A DNA stretch of 64,000 bases from Bacillus sp. es.034 (GCF_002563655.1 NZ_PDIY01000001.1:1421501-1485500); one strand, 5' to 3'; positions 7,647 to 16,629 are shown, counted from the stretch's first letter. Notes: generated from the sequence alone by a model not told the origin. A program made the numbers and translations.

Positions 7647-8220
7647 ACGAAATTTCGCCCTGGCAATCGTTGCCCTGCTGATCGGAATCTTCCTTGTGAA
7701 TTTGTTTCAGGATCAACAGGAAAAAAAGGCAAGGGAAGAAGCTGATCAGTTGGCCAAGGAGTCCATGGATCTTTCCGATGCGGAGCAGGGACTAACGAAA
7801 GGGGATCGGGCACCGGACTTTACCTTGACCACGTTAGATGGGAAAGAAGTCAAGCTCTCCGACTATCAGGGAAAGAAAGTGATCCTGAATTTCTGGGCCA
7901 CCTGGTGCCCGCCATGTAAAGCGGAAATGCCCCATATGGAACAGTATTACGAAAAAAAAGCGAAAAAAGAAAAAGTTGAAATCCTTGCCGTCAACTTGAC
8001 TTCACAGGATGAGGGGGAGAAGGCAGTCCAGCAATTTGTCGACGGCTACGAACTCACTTTCCCCATTCTCATGGATGAAAAAGGGGATATCGGCGACGAG
8101 TACCGGGCATTCACGATCCCGACCACTTACATGATCGACACAAACGGCCTCATCCAGCACAAAATCGTCGGCCCCATGAACGAAGAAATGATGGGTAAAA
8201 TGGTCGAGGGCATGGAATAA
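7639..8220 (+). CDS. Membrane-anchored TlpA/ResA-type thiol-disulfide oxidoreductase
   Basis: A 193-residue extracytoplasmic thioredoxin: an N-terminal uncleaved membrane anchor (residues 6-23), a charged linker, then a thioredoxin fold with active site WATWCPPCK (Cys90, Cys93) and the cis-Pro loop FTIPTTYMID. Members such as ResA and StoA reduce disulfides outside the membrane, for example in apocytochrome c or spore proteins; which substrate applies here is unknown. TTG 7639 overlaps the upstream membrane gene and is ten bases after GGAAGGTGG. No cytochrome gene adjoins it, so I do not assign resA. Confidence 0.9.
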   Translation: MNKRNFALAIVALLIGIFLVNLFQDQQEKKAREEADQLAKESMDLSDAEQGLTKGDRAPDFTLTTLDGKEVKLSDYQGKKVILNFWATWCPPCKAEMPHMEQYYEKKAKKEKVEILAVNLTSQDEGEKAVQQFVDGYELTFPILMDEKGDIGDEYRAFTIPTTYMIDTNGLIQHKIVGPMNEEMMGKMVEGME

Positions 8221-8223
8221 TGA

Positions 8224-8236
8224 GAGGGACGGACCT
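8224..8236 (+). repeat. GAGGGACGGACCT repeat copy
   Basis: Exact copy of the core, starting four bases after the TlpA stop codon. No inverted partner nearby. Confidence 0.75.
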
Positions 8237-8303
8237 CTAAGAAGACGTTTCGTTCTATACGCTATGAGGTATAAGTAACCATGGCTCAAAAAGGAGGATC
8301 AAT

Positions 8304-8684
8304 ATGTTCCACTACACAAAAGAGGTTTCAATGAATGTGAAGGATGCGGTATCAGCAGTAGAGGCAGCCTTGAAAGAAGAAAGCTTCGGGGTTCTGTGGA
8401 ATCTTGACCTGGCCGCCAAGCTTCAGGATAAAGGGCTTGATTTTAACGAAGAAGTAGTTGTCCTGGAAGTATGTAATCCCCACGAAGCGAAAAAGGTGCT
8501 GGAAGAAAGCATGCTCGTCAGCTATTTCCTGCCTTGTAAAGTGACGGTATACACAGAAAAGGGAACGACGAAGATCGGTATGGCAAAGCCCAGCAAGCTG
8601 ATTGAAATGGTAGATAACGACGAATTGAAACGATTGGCGTTGGATATCGAAAATCGTCTGATCGGGTGTTTAGAAAACGTCTGA
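8304..8684 (+). CDS. DUF302-domain protein
   Basis: A 126-residue soluble protein matching the DUF302 family (about residues 30-90: the segment around VLEVCNPHEAKKVLEE and FLPCKVTVYTEKGTTKIGMAKP is characteristic). DUF302 proteins are widespread and have no settled biochemical function. ATG 8304 follows AAGGAGG by six bases. It stands alone between a repeat copy and a terminator. Confidence 0.88.
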   Translation: MFHYTKEVSMNVKDAVSAVEAALKEESFGVLWNLDLAAKLQDKGLDFNEEVVVLEVCNPHEAKKVLEESMLVSYFLPCKVTVYTEKGTTKIGMAKPSKLIEMVDNDELKRLALDIENRLIGCLENV

Positions 8685-8690
8685 CGATGA

Positions 8691-8726
8691 GAACCTGTTG
8701 CATGAATGCGACGGGTTCTTTTTTTT
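8691..8726 (+). terminator. Terminator of the DUF302 gene
   Basis: GAACCTGTTGCA / TGCGACGGGTTC stem with two G-T pairs and a run of nine T. Confidence 0.92.
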
Positions 8727-8811
8727 TGCATCCAACACCTCCTACTCCTCACAATCTTCTGAATATGATACACTTTTAAAAATACATAGATTCAGGAAGG
8801 ATGACAGAGAA

Positions 8812-9951
8812 ATGAAATTCACCACCAAGGTCGTACATAGTCAGCTGAAAGGAACAGAGGAAATCCGCAGTAAAACGACACCGATCTATCAGACGTCTGC
8901 TTTTTCTTTTACGTCTCTTGAGGAGCTTGAGGGTTTCTATGAGGGGAAGTCTCCTTATCTTTATTCAAGGACGGGTAATCCCAACACGGATGAACTTGGG
9001 AAGATGGTAGCCGATCTTGAAGGAGCGCCTGCGGGTGTCGCCACGTCTTCCGGCTTGTCAGCGATCCTCGTCGGAATCCTTGCCGTTGTCCAGGCGGGTG
9101 ATCATATCATTGCGGCGGAGGATTTATACGGAGGCACTTTCCATATGCTGAAGGAAGAGCTGAAATCATTCGGCATTTCGACCTCCTTTGTCGATTTCAC
9201 GAGTGAGGAAGAAATCGAGGCAGCACTTACTCCCGACACCAAACTTCTCTATAGTGAGACCGTGACCAATCCGTTTATGCGAGTAGAGGATATTTCAAGA
9301 ATGGTAGCACTTGCCGAAAAGCACAACCTGAAAACGATGATCGACAATACATTCTCCACTCCATTTCTGCGTCAGCCCTTCCTGGAAGGGGTCGATTTGG
9401 TCGCTCACAGCGCCACGAAATATATCGGCGGGCATAGCGATATCACAGCGGGAGTCGTAGTCGGAAAAGAAGAGCTTGTGAATAAAGCAAGAGAGAAGGT
9501 CGTCAATATCGGTTCCAATTTAAGTCCATTTGAAGCGTGGCTCACATGCCGTGGGGCGAAAACGTTGGCACTCCGTGTGGGGACCCAGGCTCAGAACGCG
9601 GGGATCCTTGCAGATGAACTACGCACCAATGAACAGGTGAAGAGGGTCTATTATCCAACCGATCTATCCGATAAAGGAAATGGCGCGATCGTCACCATCG
9701 AACTTGATGCCCGTTGCGACATCAGCACATTCTTCAAATCCCTTGGATGGATCAAGATCATCCCGTCCCTGGCCGGAGTGGAAACAACGGTTTCCTATCC
9801 ACTCGGGACATCTCACCGTGCCCTTCCGAAAGAAGCACAGGAAAAACTCGGCATCAACACCCATGTGGTGCGCATATCATTAGGTATCGAGGATGGGGAA
9901 GATATCGTATCTCAATTTAAAGAGGCAATTGAAGCTTCTGTTAAAAAATAA
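8812..9951 (+). CDS. PLP-dependent Cys/Met metabolism enzyme (cystathionine gamma-synthase/lyase family)
   Basis: A 379-residue fold-type I PLP enzyme of the trans-sulfuration family. The PLP lysine is in SATKYIGGHSD, the substrate-binding YSRTGNPN and DLYGGT motifs are present, and length fits cystathionine gamma-synthase, gamma-lyase or methionine gamma-lyase; motifs alone do not tell these apart. ATG 8812 is used because AGGAAGG lies about 11 bases upstream; an in-frame ATG at 8698 would begin inside the preceding terminator. It precedes the S-box/metY/metX unit but has no S-box of its own, so it may be controlled differently. Confidence 0.88.
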   Translation: MKFTTKVVHSQLKGTEEIRSKTTPIYQTSAFSFTSLEELEGFYEGKSPYLYSRTGNPNTDELGKMVADLEGAPAGVATSSGLSAILVGILAVVQAGDHIIAAEDLYGGTFHMLKEELKSFGISTSFVDFTSEEEIEAALTPDTKLLYSETVTNPFMRVEDISRMVALAEKHNLKTMIDNTFSTPFLRQPFLEGVDLVAHSATKYIGGHSDITAGVVVGKEELVNKAREKVVNIGSNLSPFEAWLTCRGAKTLALRVGTQAQNAGILADELRTNEQVKRVYYPTDLSDKGNGAIVTIELDARCDISTFFKSLGWIKIIPSLAGVETTVSYPLGTSHRALPKEAQEKLGINTHVVRISLGIEDGEDIVSQFKEAIEASVKK

Positions 9952-9969
9952 AAAATTCTGAAAATAGTC

Positions 9970-9999
9970 TTGACGTTGAGGCTGGTTACCCTTTATAAT
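9970..9999 (+). promoter_or_regulatory. Promoter of the S-box/metYX transcript
   Basis: TTGACG (9970-9975), 18-base spacer, TATAAT (9994-9999), about 40 bases upstream of the riboswitch. Confidence 0.8.
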
Positions 10000-10038
10000 T
10001 CATCTCAACGCATGAATTTTCACATTGACAATTAAATG

Positions 10039-10157
10039 CTCTTATCCAGAGAGGTGGAGGGACTAGGCCCGATGAAACCCGGCAACCTTCATGTACGCAT
10101 TGCGCGTTACATGAAAAGGTGCTAATTCCTGCAGGCGATCTGCCTGAAAGATAAGAG
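10039..10157 (+). promoter_or_regulatory. S-box (SAM-I) riboswitch
   Basis: The closing stem is CTCTTATC / GATAAGAG. Inside are the hallmark S-box segments AGAGGTGGAGGGACTAGGCC, GATGAAACCCGGCAACC (kink-turn and pseudoknot side), AAGGTGCTAATTCC and GGCGATCTGCC. S-adenosylmethionine binding stabilises an anti-antiterminator so that transcription stops at the hairpin downstream; methionine starvation turns on metY and metX. Confidence 0.97.
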
Positions 10158-10175
10158 GAGGACCCTATTCAATTA

Positions 10176-10204
10176 GACCCTCTTCTTAGGAAGAGGGTTT
10201 TTTA
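10176..10204 (+). terminator. S-box expression-platform terminator
   Basis: GACCCTCTTC / GAAGAGGGTT stem with TTAG loop and a T run. The upstream GAGGACCC segment next to the aptamer can form the competing antiterminator. Confidence 0.93.
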
Positions 10205-10311
10205 TTTTATCCTCTTCTGGCTTCTTAGGTATTTCAATTGCAATTCAGCAGCTGAACCCAACCAACCGTCCACACCAATCAAAAAACCAAAACAATTAGG
10301 AGGAATTCCAA

Positions 10312-11607
10312 ATGACAAAATCATTCGATTTCGACACACTTCTTCTTCACGGCGGCCAGGAGCCGGACCCAACTACAGGCTCCAGAGCGGTACCCATCTA
10401 TCAAACGACATCCTACGTGTTCGACAACAGCGATCACGCCGCAAAGCTATTCGCCCTTGAAGAACCCGGAAACATCTACACCCGTATCATGAACCCGACC
10501 GTGGACGTTCTTGAGAAGCGCCTCGCCCTTTTAGAAGGGGGAATCGGAGCACTGGGTGTATCATCCGGAATGGCCGCCATTTCTCTTTCCATCCTGAATA
10601 TAGCCGGTGCAGGGGATGAAATCGTGGCAGCCACCAATCTGTACGGTGGAACGTATAATTTATTCTCTACGACTCTTCCGAAATACGGAATCAAGGTTCA
10701 TTTCGTCGATCCGACTGATCCGGAGAACTTCCGAAAAGCAATTACGCCGAAAACAAAAGCGGTATTCGCCGAGACGATCGGTAATCCGAGCCTGCACGTC
10801 CTGGACATCGAGTCGGTTGCGAAAGTGGCCCATGACCATCACATCCCACTCATCATAGATAACACATTTGCCACGCCATATGTGTGCAAGCCGATTGAGT
10901 GGGGAGCAGACATCGTCATTCACTCTGCCACGAAATGGATCGGCGGCCACGGTACGGCCATCGGAGGAGTCGTCATCGACGGTGGGAAGTTTGATTGGAA
11001 TCATGAGAAGTTCCCTGGATTCACAGAAGAAGACAGAAGCTATAATGGACTTCGCTACGCACAGGATGTAGGAGCGGCCGCTTTCATCACAAAATTAAGG
11101 GTGCAGCTGCTTCGGGATCTCGGGGCGTGCTTAAGTCCACAAAACGCATTTCTGCTGCTGCAGGGACTGGAAACCCTTCATCTCCGCATCGAACGTCACA
11201 CGGAGAATGCCTTGAAGATTGCGGAACACTTAGATCAGCACAGTGGAGTTGCCTGGGTTTCTTATCCGGGTCTGCCGCAGCATCCATCCCACGCTCTTTC
11301 TCAAAAATATTTGAAAAACGGAGCGGGTTCCATCGTCGTCTTTGGAATCAAAGGGGGCAGGGATTCAGGACGCAAAGTCGTCGACAACATTTCCCTTTGG
11401 TCCCATGTGGCCAATGTAGGGGATGCGAAATCACTGATCATCCATCCGGCGTCCACGACGCATCAACAATTAAACGATGAGGAGATCCGTGCTACAGGCG
11501 TGACCGAGGACCTTGTAAGACTTTCCGTCGGATTGGAATCTGCGAAGGATTTGATCGAGGACCTGGATCATGCGATTGAAGTGGCGTTGGAAACGTCCCG
11601 GGTATAA
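10312..11607 (+). CDS. metY: O-acetylhomoserine sulfhydrylase (homocysteine synthase)
   Basis: Converts O-acetylhomoserine plus sulfide to homocysteine, the direct sulfhydrylation route to methionine. At 431 residues it has the length of MetY rather than the ~380-residue cystathionine enzymes, and carries the MetY-type insert ([19 protein letters not shown]) after the PLP lysine motif [13 protein letters not shown] 10312 follows TTAGGAGG. It is the first gene after the S-box riboswitch and is followed, after 64 bases, by metX, which makes its substrate. Confidence 0.95.
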   Translation: MTKSFDFDTLLLHGGQEPDPTTGSRAVPIYQTTSYVFDNSDHAAKLFALEEPGNIYTRIMNPTVDVLEKRLALLEGGIGALGVSSGMAAISLSILNIAGAGDEIVAATNLYGGTYNLFSTTLPKYGIKVHFVDPTDPENFRKAITPKTKAVFAETIGNPSLHVLDIESVAKVAHDHHIPLIIDNTFATPYVCKPIEWGADIVIHSATKWIGGHGTAIGGVVIDGGKFDWNHEKFPGFTEEDRSYNGLRYAQDVGAAAFITKLRVQLLRDLGACLSPQNAFLLLQGLETLHLRIERHTENALKIAEHLDQHSGVAWVSYPGLPQHPSHALSQKYLKNGAGSIVVFGIKGGRDSGRKVVDNISLWSHVANVGDAKSLIIHPASTTHQQLNDEEIRATGVTEDLVRLSVGLESAKDLIEDLDHAIEVALETSRV

Positions 11608-11671
11608 AAGTAACTGGTTTCACCGGGGTGCCCCATGACCCCAAACAACACCAAAAAAAGGAGGTGGAGGA

Positions 11672-12745
11672 ATGGAGAATGCATATTCATATGAAGTAAG
11701 CTCCATTACCATCCCATCCCTCACATTAGAGTCAGGCACTACGTTGCAAAATGTAAATCTCTCCTATGAACGGACCGGCAATAAAGAAGGCCCCGTCATC
11801 CTGGTGTGCCACGCCCTCACCGGCACCCATATTGTGAAAGGGACGAGTGAGGATCGGGGCTGGTGGGATGGATTGATCGGACCCCGGGCATACATTGATA
11901 CCGATCTATACAATGTGATTGCTTTCAATGTGTTAGGGGGATGTGAAGGAAGTACCGGACCGACGTCCACGGATCCTGAAACCGGAGAACGATACGGACC
12001 GGACTTCCCGCACATTACCATACGGGACATGGTCCACGCTCAATATGAAGCACTCCAACAGCTGTCCGTCGACCGCATCGAAGCGGTGATCGGCGGTTCG
12101 CTTGGTGGAATGCAGGCATTGGAGTGGGGAGCCCTGTATCCGACGTATATCAACAAGGTGTTTGCCCTCGCCGTCTCGCCGGCATTAAATGATTACGGTC
12201 TCGCCTTCAATCATATCGGGATCACAGCGATAGAAGGGGATCCCGATTTTCAAAGGGGCCACTATCCCCATGGAGCGATTTTAAAAGGGCTTGAGATTGC
12301 CCGGATGGTCGGGATGGTCACCTATCGTACACAGGAATTGTTCGATCGGCGCTTTCAGCGGGAGAGGACGAATGAGCAGTACAATGTGGAGAGCTATCTT
12401 GATTATCAAGGGAAGAAACTCGGAAAGAGATTTGATCCGAACAGCTATCTTACCCTCCTGAAAGCGATGAATACCCACGATATCGGAAGGGGAAGGGGAG
12501 GGACGGAAGCAGTCGCCGATTCGTATCCATGCGAGCTGGTATCGATCAGCTATGAGGGTGATTTGATCTATTCACCCAAGTATTTAAAGGAATTCACACT
12601 ACAAGCCCCTAAGGGTGAACATTACTTTATCCCGACAGCATTCGGTCATGACGGGTTTCTTGTGGAATTTGAGAAATGGGGAGGGATCATCTCTTCTCAT
12701 CTGAAAAATCATCAAGGTCAGAAAATCGTGACGGGCATGAAATAA
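11672..12745 (+). CDS. metX: Homoserine O-acetyltransferase
   Basis: An alpha/beta hydrolase-fold acyltransferase that forms O-acetylhomoserine from acetyl-CoA and homoserine. The nucleophile elbow GGSLGGMQALEW, the N-terminal HALTGTHIVKG segment and the C-terminal catalytic His in GHDGFLVE are all present; 357 residues is a normal MetX length. Some MetX-family enzymes use succinyl-CoA, but the pairing with MetY favours acetyl. ATG 11672 lies after AAAGGAGGTGG. It completes a two-gene S-box operon. Confidence 0.94.
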   Translation: MENAYSYEVSSITIPSLTLESGTTLQNVNLSYERTGNKEGPVILVCHALTGTHIVKGTSEDRGWWDGLIGPRAYIDTDLYNVIAFNVLGGCEGSTGPTSTDPETGERYGPDFPHITIRDMVHAQYEALQQLSVDRIEAVIGGSLGGMQALEWGALYPTYINKVFALAVSPALNDYGLAFNHIGITAIEGDPDFQRGHYPHGAILKGLEIARMVGMVTYRTQELFDRRFQRERTNEQYNVESYLDYQGKKLGKRFDPNSYLTLLKAMNTHDIGRGRGGTEAVADSYPCELVSISYEGDLIYSPKYLKEFTLQAPKGEHYFIPTAFGHDGFLVEFEKWGGIISSHLKNHQGQKIVTGMK

Positions 12746-12795
12746 TCCTCTGCCAATCATAACTCGTCCCCCTCCGGCATATAGTTAGATAAGCA

Positions 12796-12850
12796 AAGAC
12801 ATCGCACCGCCTAAGCGCGTTTTTGTGTGGTGTCTTTTTTCGTTGGATGG
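12796..12850 (+). terminator. Terminator of metYX
   Basis: A 12-bp stem with wobble pairs (AAGACATCGCAC / GTGTGGTGTCTT) and a run of six T. Confidence 0.82.
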
Positions 12851-12908
12851 GAAAGCGTACGCTGCTCTCATCCATACCATAAACAAACGACAAGCTGGAG
12901 GGGAATAT

Positions 12909-14366
12909 ATGGAGTGGACGGGCAGAAAGCTCATCATCACGATCATCATCAGTATGTTGATCGGTGCAGGGGGAATGTATGGCGGCTTGGAGTGGACGGG
13001 CAATTCCGGGTCCGGCGACGAGCTTGCCCAGTTTAACGGCAAAGGGGAGCTGAATGATAAGCTTCACAAAGTAGAAGTCGCGTATGATTTGATCAGTGAC
13101 AAGTTCTTTCAGGATGTGGACAAGGGACAGCTCGTGGAAGGGGCGATTCAGGGTATGCTGAAGACCCTGGATGATCCGTACTCTGTTTACATGAATGCAG
13201 AGACCGCTTCTCAATTCAATGATGCGCTTGATTCCTCCTTTGAAGGGATCGGGGCAGAGGTCACGATCATGGACGGGAAACTGGTCATCGTGGCTCCTTT
13301 TAAAAATTCACCTGCTGAGAAAGCCGGTCTGAAACCGAATGACCGCATCGTCAAAGTGGATGGGAACAGCATTGACGGTCTTGATCTTTATGAAGCCACC
13401 TTGAAAATCAGAGGGAAGAAGGGTACGGAAGTAAAATTGGAGATTACGAGAGAGGGTCTTTCAGATCCGATCGAAGTGTCCGTGAAGCGGGACGATATCC
13501 CTGTTGAAACGGTGATCTCTGATGTGAAGGAAGTCGATGGGAAGAAGACGGGCTACATCCAGATTACGACCTTCTCTGAAAATACCGCTGTCGATTTTAA
13601 AAAGCAGCTGGCAGAACTCGAAAAGAAAAAGGTAAAAGGATTGGTTCTTGACGTAAGGGGGAACCCGGGCGGCCTCCTTTCCAGTGTGGAAGACATCCTC
13701 AAACAGTTCGTCACCGAGAAGAAACCGTATGTGCAAATCCAGGAACGAAGCGGAGAGGTGCTGAAATCCTTCTCCAACAGTAAGGAAAGAAAAGCGTACC
13801 CGGTGGTGGTCCTCATCGATGAGGGCAGTGCATCGGCATCTGAAATCCTTGCTGGGGCCCTTAGTGAGGCGGAAGGATATCCGCTGATTGGGACGAAGAG
13901 CTTCGGAAAAGGGACCGTTCAGCAGGCAGTGCCGATGGGGGACGGAAGCAATATCAAGCTTACCATGTTCAAATGGCTGACGCCGAACGGGAATTGGATT
14001 CATAAGAAGGGAATCAAACCGGACATCCCTGTCAGACAGCCAGCCTACTTCTATGCCCATCCTCTTCAAGTGGAGAAACCAATGGAAGAAGGCACGAACA
14101 ATGAACAGGTGAAAAATGCCCAGGAAATGCTTCAAGGATTAGGCTTCTCCCTTGATCGGGTCGATGGTTATTTCAGTAAGAAAACTGCTAAAGCCGTCAA
14201 GGATTTTCAGATTCAGGAAAGCCTCGACGTCACGGGAGTCATTGATAGCAAAACCGGCGAAAGACTGCAGGAAGAAATTTTTGAAGCGGTGCAGAATGAA
14301 AAGAACGATTTGCAGCTGCAGGCAGCCTTGGAATATATAAATCGTACGGCCAATAAGAATCAGTAA
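12909..14366 (+). CDS. ctpB: Carboxy-terminal processing protease CtpB (S41, PDZ)
   Basis: CtpB is a secreted, membrane-anchored serine protease that, in B. subtilis, cleaves SpoIVFA to trigger pro-sigma-K processing during sporulation. The 485-residue protein has an N-terminal membrane anchor, a PDZ domain (about residues 95-180), the S41 protease domain with catalytic Ser309 in GSASASE, Lys334 and Gln338 in FGKGTVQ (the numbering agrees with the B. subtilis enzyme and so supports ATG 12909), and a C-terminal peptidoglycan-binding domain (about 405-465). It follows the metYX terminator; in B. subtilis it directly follows ftsX, so here about 6.7 kb lie between them. Confidence 0.95.
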   Translation: MEWTGRKLIITIIISMLIGAGGMYGGLEWTGNSGSGDELAQFNGKGELNDKLHKVEVAYDLISDKFFQDVDKGQLVEGAIQGMLKTLDDPYSVYMNAETASQFNDALDSSFEGIGAEVTIMDGKLVIVAPFKNSPAEKAGLKPNDRIVKVDGNSIDGLDLYEATLKIRGKKGTEVKLEITREGLSDPIEVSVKRDDIPVETVISDVKEVDGKKTGYIQITTFSENTAVDFKKQLAELEKKKVKGLVLDVRGNPGGLLSSVEDILKQFVTEKKPYVQIQERSGEVLKSFSNSKERKAYPVVVLIDEGSASASEILAGALSEAEGYPLIGTKSFGKGTVQQAVPMGDGSNIKLTMFKWLTPNGNWIHKKGIKPDIPVRQPAYFYAHPLQVEKPMEEGTNNEQVKNAQEMLQGLGFSLDRVDGYFSKKTAKAVKDFQIQESLDVTGVIDSKTGERLQEEIFEAVQNEKNDLQLQAALEYINRTANKNQ

Positions 14367-14371
14367 AGATC

Positions 14372-14406
14372 AGGGATCTCTCTATCATGGGAGGTCTCTT
14401 TTTTTT
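14372..14406 (+). terminator. Terminator of ctpB
   Basis: AGGGATCTCTC / GGGAGGTCTCT stem followed by eight T. Confidence 0.85.
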
Positions 14407-14518
14407 GTGGGGGCATTTGATTCAATTTCTGCTGGATGGAGCGGAGAATCCGCACTCATTCTCTCAAACAATCTATTATAATAATGACCTTCCATTTACT
14501 AGAAAGGAGATTGATAGA

Positions 14519-15280
14519 ATGTTCTCAGTTAAAGACAAAGTCGCCATCGTCACAGGTGGAGGACGGGGTCTCGGGAAAGAGATGGCCCTGGCATTGGGGA
14601 GGGCTGGTGCGCATGTGGTGATCTGTTCGAGAAACCAGTCAGCATGTGAAGAAGTAAAGGAATCGTTGATAGGTTCAGGTGTCCGGTCAGTCGCCATTCC
14701 TTGCGATGTGACGCAGAAAGCGGATGTGATACATGTAGTGGAAACGGTGATGAAAGAGTTTGGGAGAATCGATATTTTGATCAATAATAGCGGGACGTCC
14801 TGGGCGGGTCCTTTTGCCGACATCCCTGAAGATAAGTGGGACAAGGTGATGGATGTCAATGTGAAGGGGGCTTTTTTATTTTCCCAGGAAGTGTCCCGGA
14901 TCATGGTCAGGCAAAAAGCCGGGAAGATCATTAACATTGCGTCGGTTACAGGATTTGGCGGGACAAATCCCATGCTCATGGATACGGTTCCCTATAATAC
15001 GAGCAAGGGTGCGGTCATGACGCTGACAAAGGATCTTGCCGTGAAACTTGCACCGTATAATATCCAGGTGAATGCCATCGCTCCGGGTTTCTTTCCAACC
15101 AAAATCACGAAGGAGCTTTTTGCTAGTCAGGGAAACATGATCAAGCAGCATATACCTGCAAGGCGATTTGGCCAGGGAGAGGACCTGAATGGAGTCGCCA
15201 TCTTCCTTTCCTCTGCTGCTTCTGACTATATAAACGGTCACATCTTAGTCGTGGATGGCGGCATCCGGGCGCAGGTATAA
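14519..15280 (+). CDS. Short-chain dehydrogenase/reductase (possible 3-oxoacyl reductase)
   Basis: A 253-residue classical SDR. Visible are the cofactor motif TGGGRGLG, the NNSG motif, the catalytic Ser of IASVTG with Tyr and Lys of YNTSK, and the C-terminal ILVVDGG. ATG 14519 is nine bases after AAAGGAG, downstream of a TATAAT box at 14477-14482 and a GCGGA-GAA-TCCGC palindrome at 14441-14453. The next genes encode a small protein and a PHA synthase-like enzyme, so the likely role is PhaB-like reduction of 3-ketoacyl-CoA to the hydroxyacyl-CoA monomer; a 3-oxoacyl-ACP or sugar/polyol substrate cannot be excluded. Confidence 0.88.
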   Translation: MFSVKDKVAIVTGGGRGLGKEMALALGRAGAHVVICSRNQSACEEVKESLIGSGVRSVAIPCDVTQKADVIHVVETVMKEFGRIDILINNSGTSWAGPFADIPEDKWDKVMDVNVKGAFLFSQEVSRIMVRQKAGKIINIASVTGFGGTNPMLMDTVPYNTSKGAVMTLTKDLAVKLAPYNIQVNAIAPGFFPTKITKELFASQGNMIKQHIPARRFGQGEDLNGVAIFLSSAASDYINGHILVVDGGIRAQV

Positions 15281-15291
15281 GGAGGGGAAAC

Positions 15292-15477
15292 ATGGATCTA
15301 TTTTATGAGGAATTGAAAAAAATCGGAATGAGTGTGGAGTATGAGTTGAATCAGTGGATTGTAGGGAAGCTGGATGAACCGGAAGTGGTTGCGGCCGTCA
15401 AAGGATGGCTGGAATTATTTCAGACTGTACTGGAATTCATTCAACTTCTATCACTCTTACAGACGCTGAATGAATAA
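15292..15477 (+). CDS. Small helical protein in the PHA-like operon
   Basis: A 61-residue protein that I do not recognise: an N-terminal amphipathic helix, then a hydrophobic C-terminal half (VAAVKGWLELFQTVLEFIQLLSLLQ). It has an excellent ribosome site (AAGGAGGGG, five bases before ATG 15292), starts 12 bases after the SDR stop and ends 17 bases before the PhaC-like gene. By position it could be a synthase partner or granule-associated protein, but it is far shorter than PhaR (about 200 residues) and I see no similarity to it. Confidence 0.75.
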   Translation: MDLFYEELKKIGMSVEYELNQWIVGKLDEPEVVAAVKGWLELFQTVLEFIQLLSLLQTLNE

Positions 15478-15494
15478 AGAATGGAAGTGAATAC

Positions 15495-16523
15495 ATGAAA
15501 AAAGAGAGTGAACAAAAAGAACGAGCCCGTTGGAAGGGGTTCATCGAGACTTTGCAAGATGATAGTGAATGGCAGCCGAATTTTCCAAGAGAAGTGATCT
15601 GGACGAATCATAATAGTAGACTATGGCACTATGCCCCTGTAAATAAGAACGGGCATATTCCCCTGTTCTTACTATATTCACATATTAACAAGCCATCCAT
15701 CCTTGATTTGACAAAGGATCATAGTCTGATAGGGAAATTTCTTCAAGAAGGCTACGACGTTTATCTTCTCGAATTTGGTGAACCTGTAGTGGAAGAGAAA
15801 GGAACAGGAGTGGCGGAGTATCTGGCTCACTATGTGGACCCATGCATAAAGAAGGCCCTTCAACATAGTGGGAAGGACGAGCTGTCCCTTTCCGGCTTTT
15901 GCTTAGGGGGGACGCTGGCTGTCATTTATGCCGCGTTAAATTCACATTTTATCAGAAATCTACTCCTATTTGTCACGCCGATTGACTTTGATAGGGTTCC
16001 GGCTTATCACAATTGGATGCAAGCTTTGAAGAAAGACGAAATCGATATAACAAGTGTCATGGAAAGAATCGACATTATACCGGCACCCATGATTCGTTAT
16101 GGGATGAGGGCATTGACTTCCCCCATTTACTATTCTCCCTATTTGTCCCTATTAAATAAAGCCTACGATCCGGACTATGCCCATTATTGGCTTCGGTTCA
16201 ATCAATGGACAAATGATCATATTTCCCTGACCGGAGCCATGGGCCGTGACATCATCACTTTTTTTGTAAAAGAGAATGTGCTGATGGACGGGAAATTCGA
16301 ACTCGCCGGCAAAGAAGTGGATTTGAAAAAAATCGATTCGAATCTTTATCTGATTTCTTCTCAATATGATCACTTGGTTCCTCCCTCGATCAGCACGCCT
16401 CTCTTGGAACTGGTGTCTAGCACGAATAAGGTAGCAGCAGAGGTAAAGGGCGGTCACGCAAGTCTGATTAAATACGGGATATCAAACGAATTGAAAGAGT
16501 GGCTGAATCAATACTCACAATAA
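15495..16523 (+). CDS. Class III/IV PHA synthase-like protein (PhaC-like)
   Basis: A 342-residue alpha/beta hydrolase-fold enzyme that aligns by eye with Bacillus PhaC along most of its length: REVIWTNHNSRLWHYAPV, INKPSILDLT, the lipase-like box GFCLGG with nucleophile Cys136, Asp292 in SSQYDH and His321 in KGGHASL. PHA synthases join (R)-3-hydroxyacyl-CoA units into polyester stored in granules. It is slightly shorter and clearly divergent from the ~362-residue B. megaterium enzyme, so polymer formation is inferred, not certain. The ribosome site before ATG 15495 is weak. The upstream SDR and small gene form its operon. Confidence 0.85.
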   Translation: MKKESEQKERARWKGFIETLQDDSEWQPNFPREVIWTNHNSRLWHYAPVNKNGHIPLFLLYSHINKPSILDLTKDHSLIGKFLQEGYDVYLLEFGEPVVEEKGTGVAEYLAHYVDPCIKKALQHSGKDELSLSGFCLGGTLAVIYAALNSHFIRNLLLFVTPIDFDRVPAYHNWMQALKKDEIDITSVMERIDIIPAPMIRYGMRALTSPIYYSPYLSLLNKAYDPDYAHYWLRFNQWTNDHISLTGAMGRDIITFFVKENVLMDGKFELAGKEVDLKKIDSNLYLISSQYDHLVPPSISTPLLELVSSTNKVAAEVKGGHASLIKYGISNELKEWLNQYSQ

Positions 16524-16539
16524 AAGGAGGGGAAACGTG

Positions 16540-16629
16540 ATGCTGGAGTGGGAAATCGACACCCCTTTTGGTTATATGGGTTTTGCCTTTATCGTTTTTA
16601 AAGAGTGTATCAAATCTTATTTTCAATAA
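16540..16629 (+). CDS. 29-residue ORF at the end of the PHA-like operon
   Basis: An AAAGGAGGGG ribosome site, nearly identical in form to that of the 61-residue gene upstream, precedes GTG 16537 / ATG 16540. The ATG frame gives 29 residues (MLEWEIDTPFG..., then a hydrophobic stretch with FAFIVF, ending KSYFQ) and stops at TAA just before a terminator. It starts 17 bases after phaC. The strong initiation signal is the main support; function unknown. Confidence 0.5.
   Translation: MLEWEIDTPFGYMGFAFIVFKECIKSYFQ

Noticed and set aside
8698-8811. Longer start for the PLP enzyme
   Set aside because: It lies in the terminator of the DUF302 gene; ATG 8812 fits family length and has an upstream AGGAAGG.
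12825-12908. Longer start for CtpB
   Set aside because: It begins within the metYX terminator, and ATG 12909 reproduces the known catalytic residue numbering (Ser309, Lys334, Gln338).
12687-13214. 175-residue minus-strand frame across metX end and ctpB start
   Set aside because: It crosses a terminator and two real genes on the other strand, with no independent support.
13461-14135. 224-residue open frame on the minus strand inside ctpB
   Set aside because: It is antisense to a well-conserved catalytic domain and has no initiation signal or recognisable motif.
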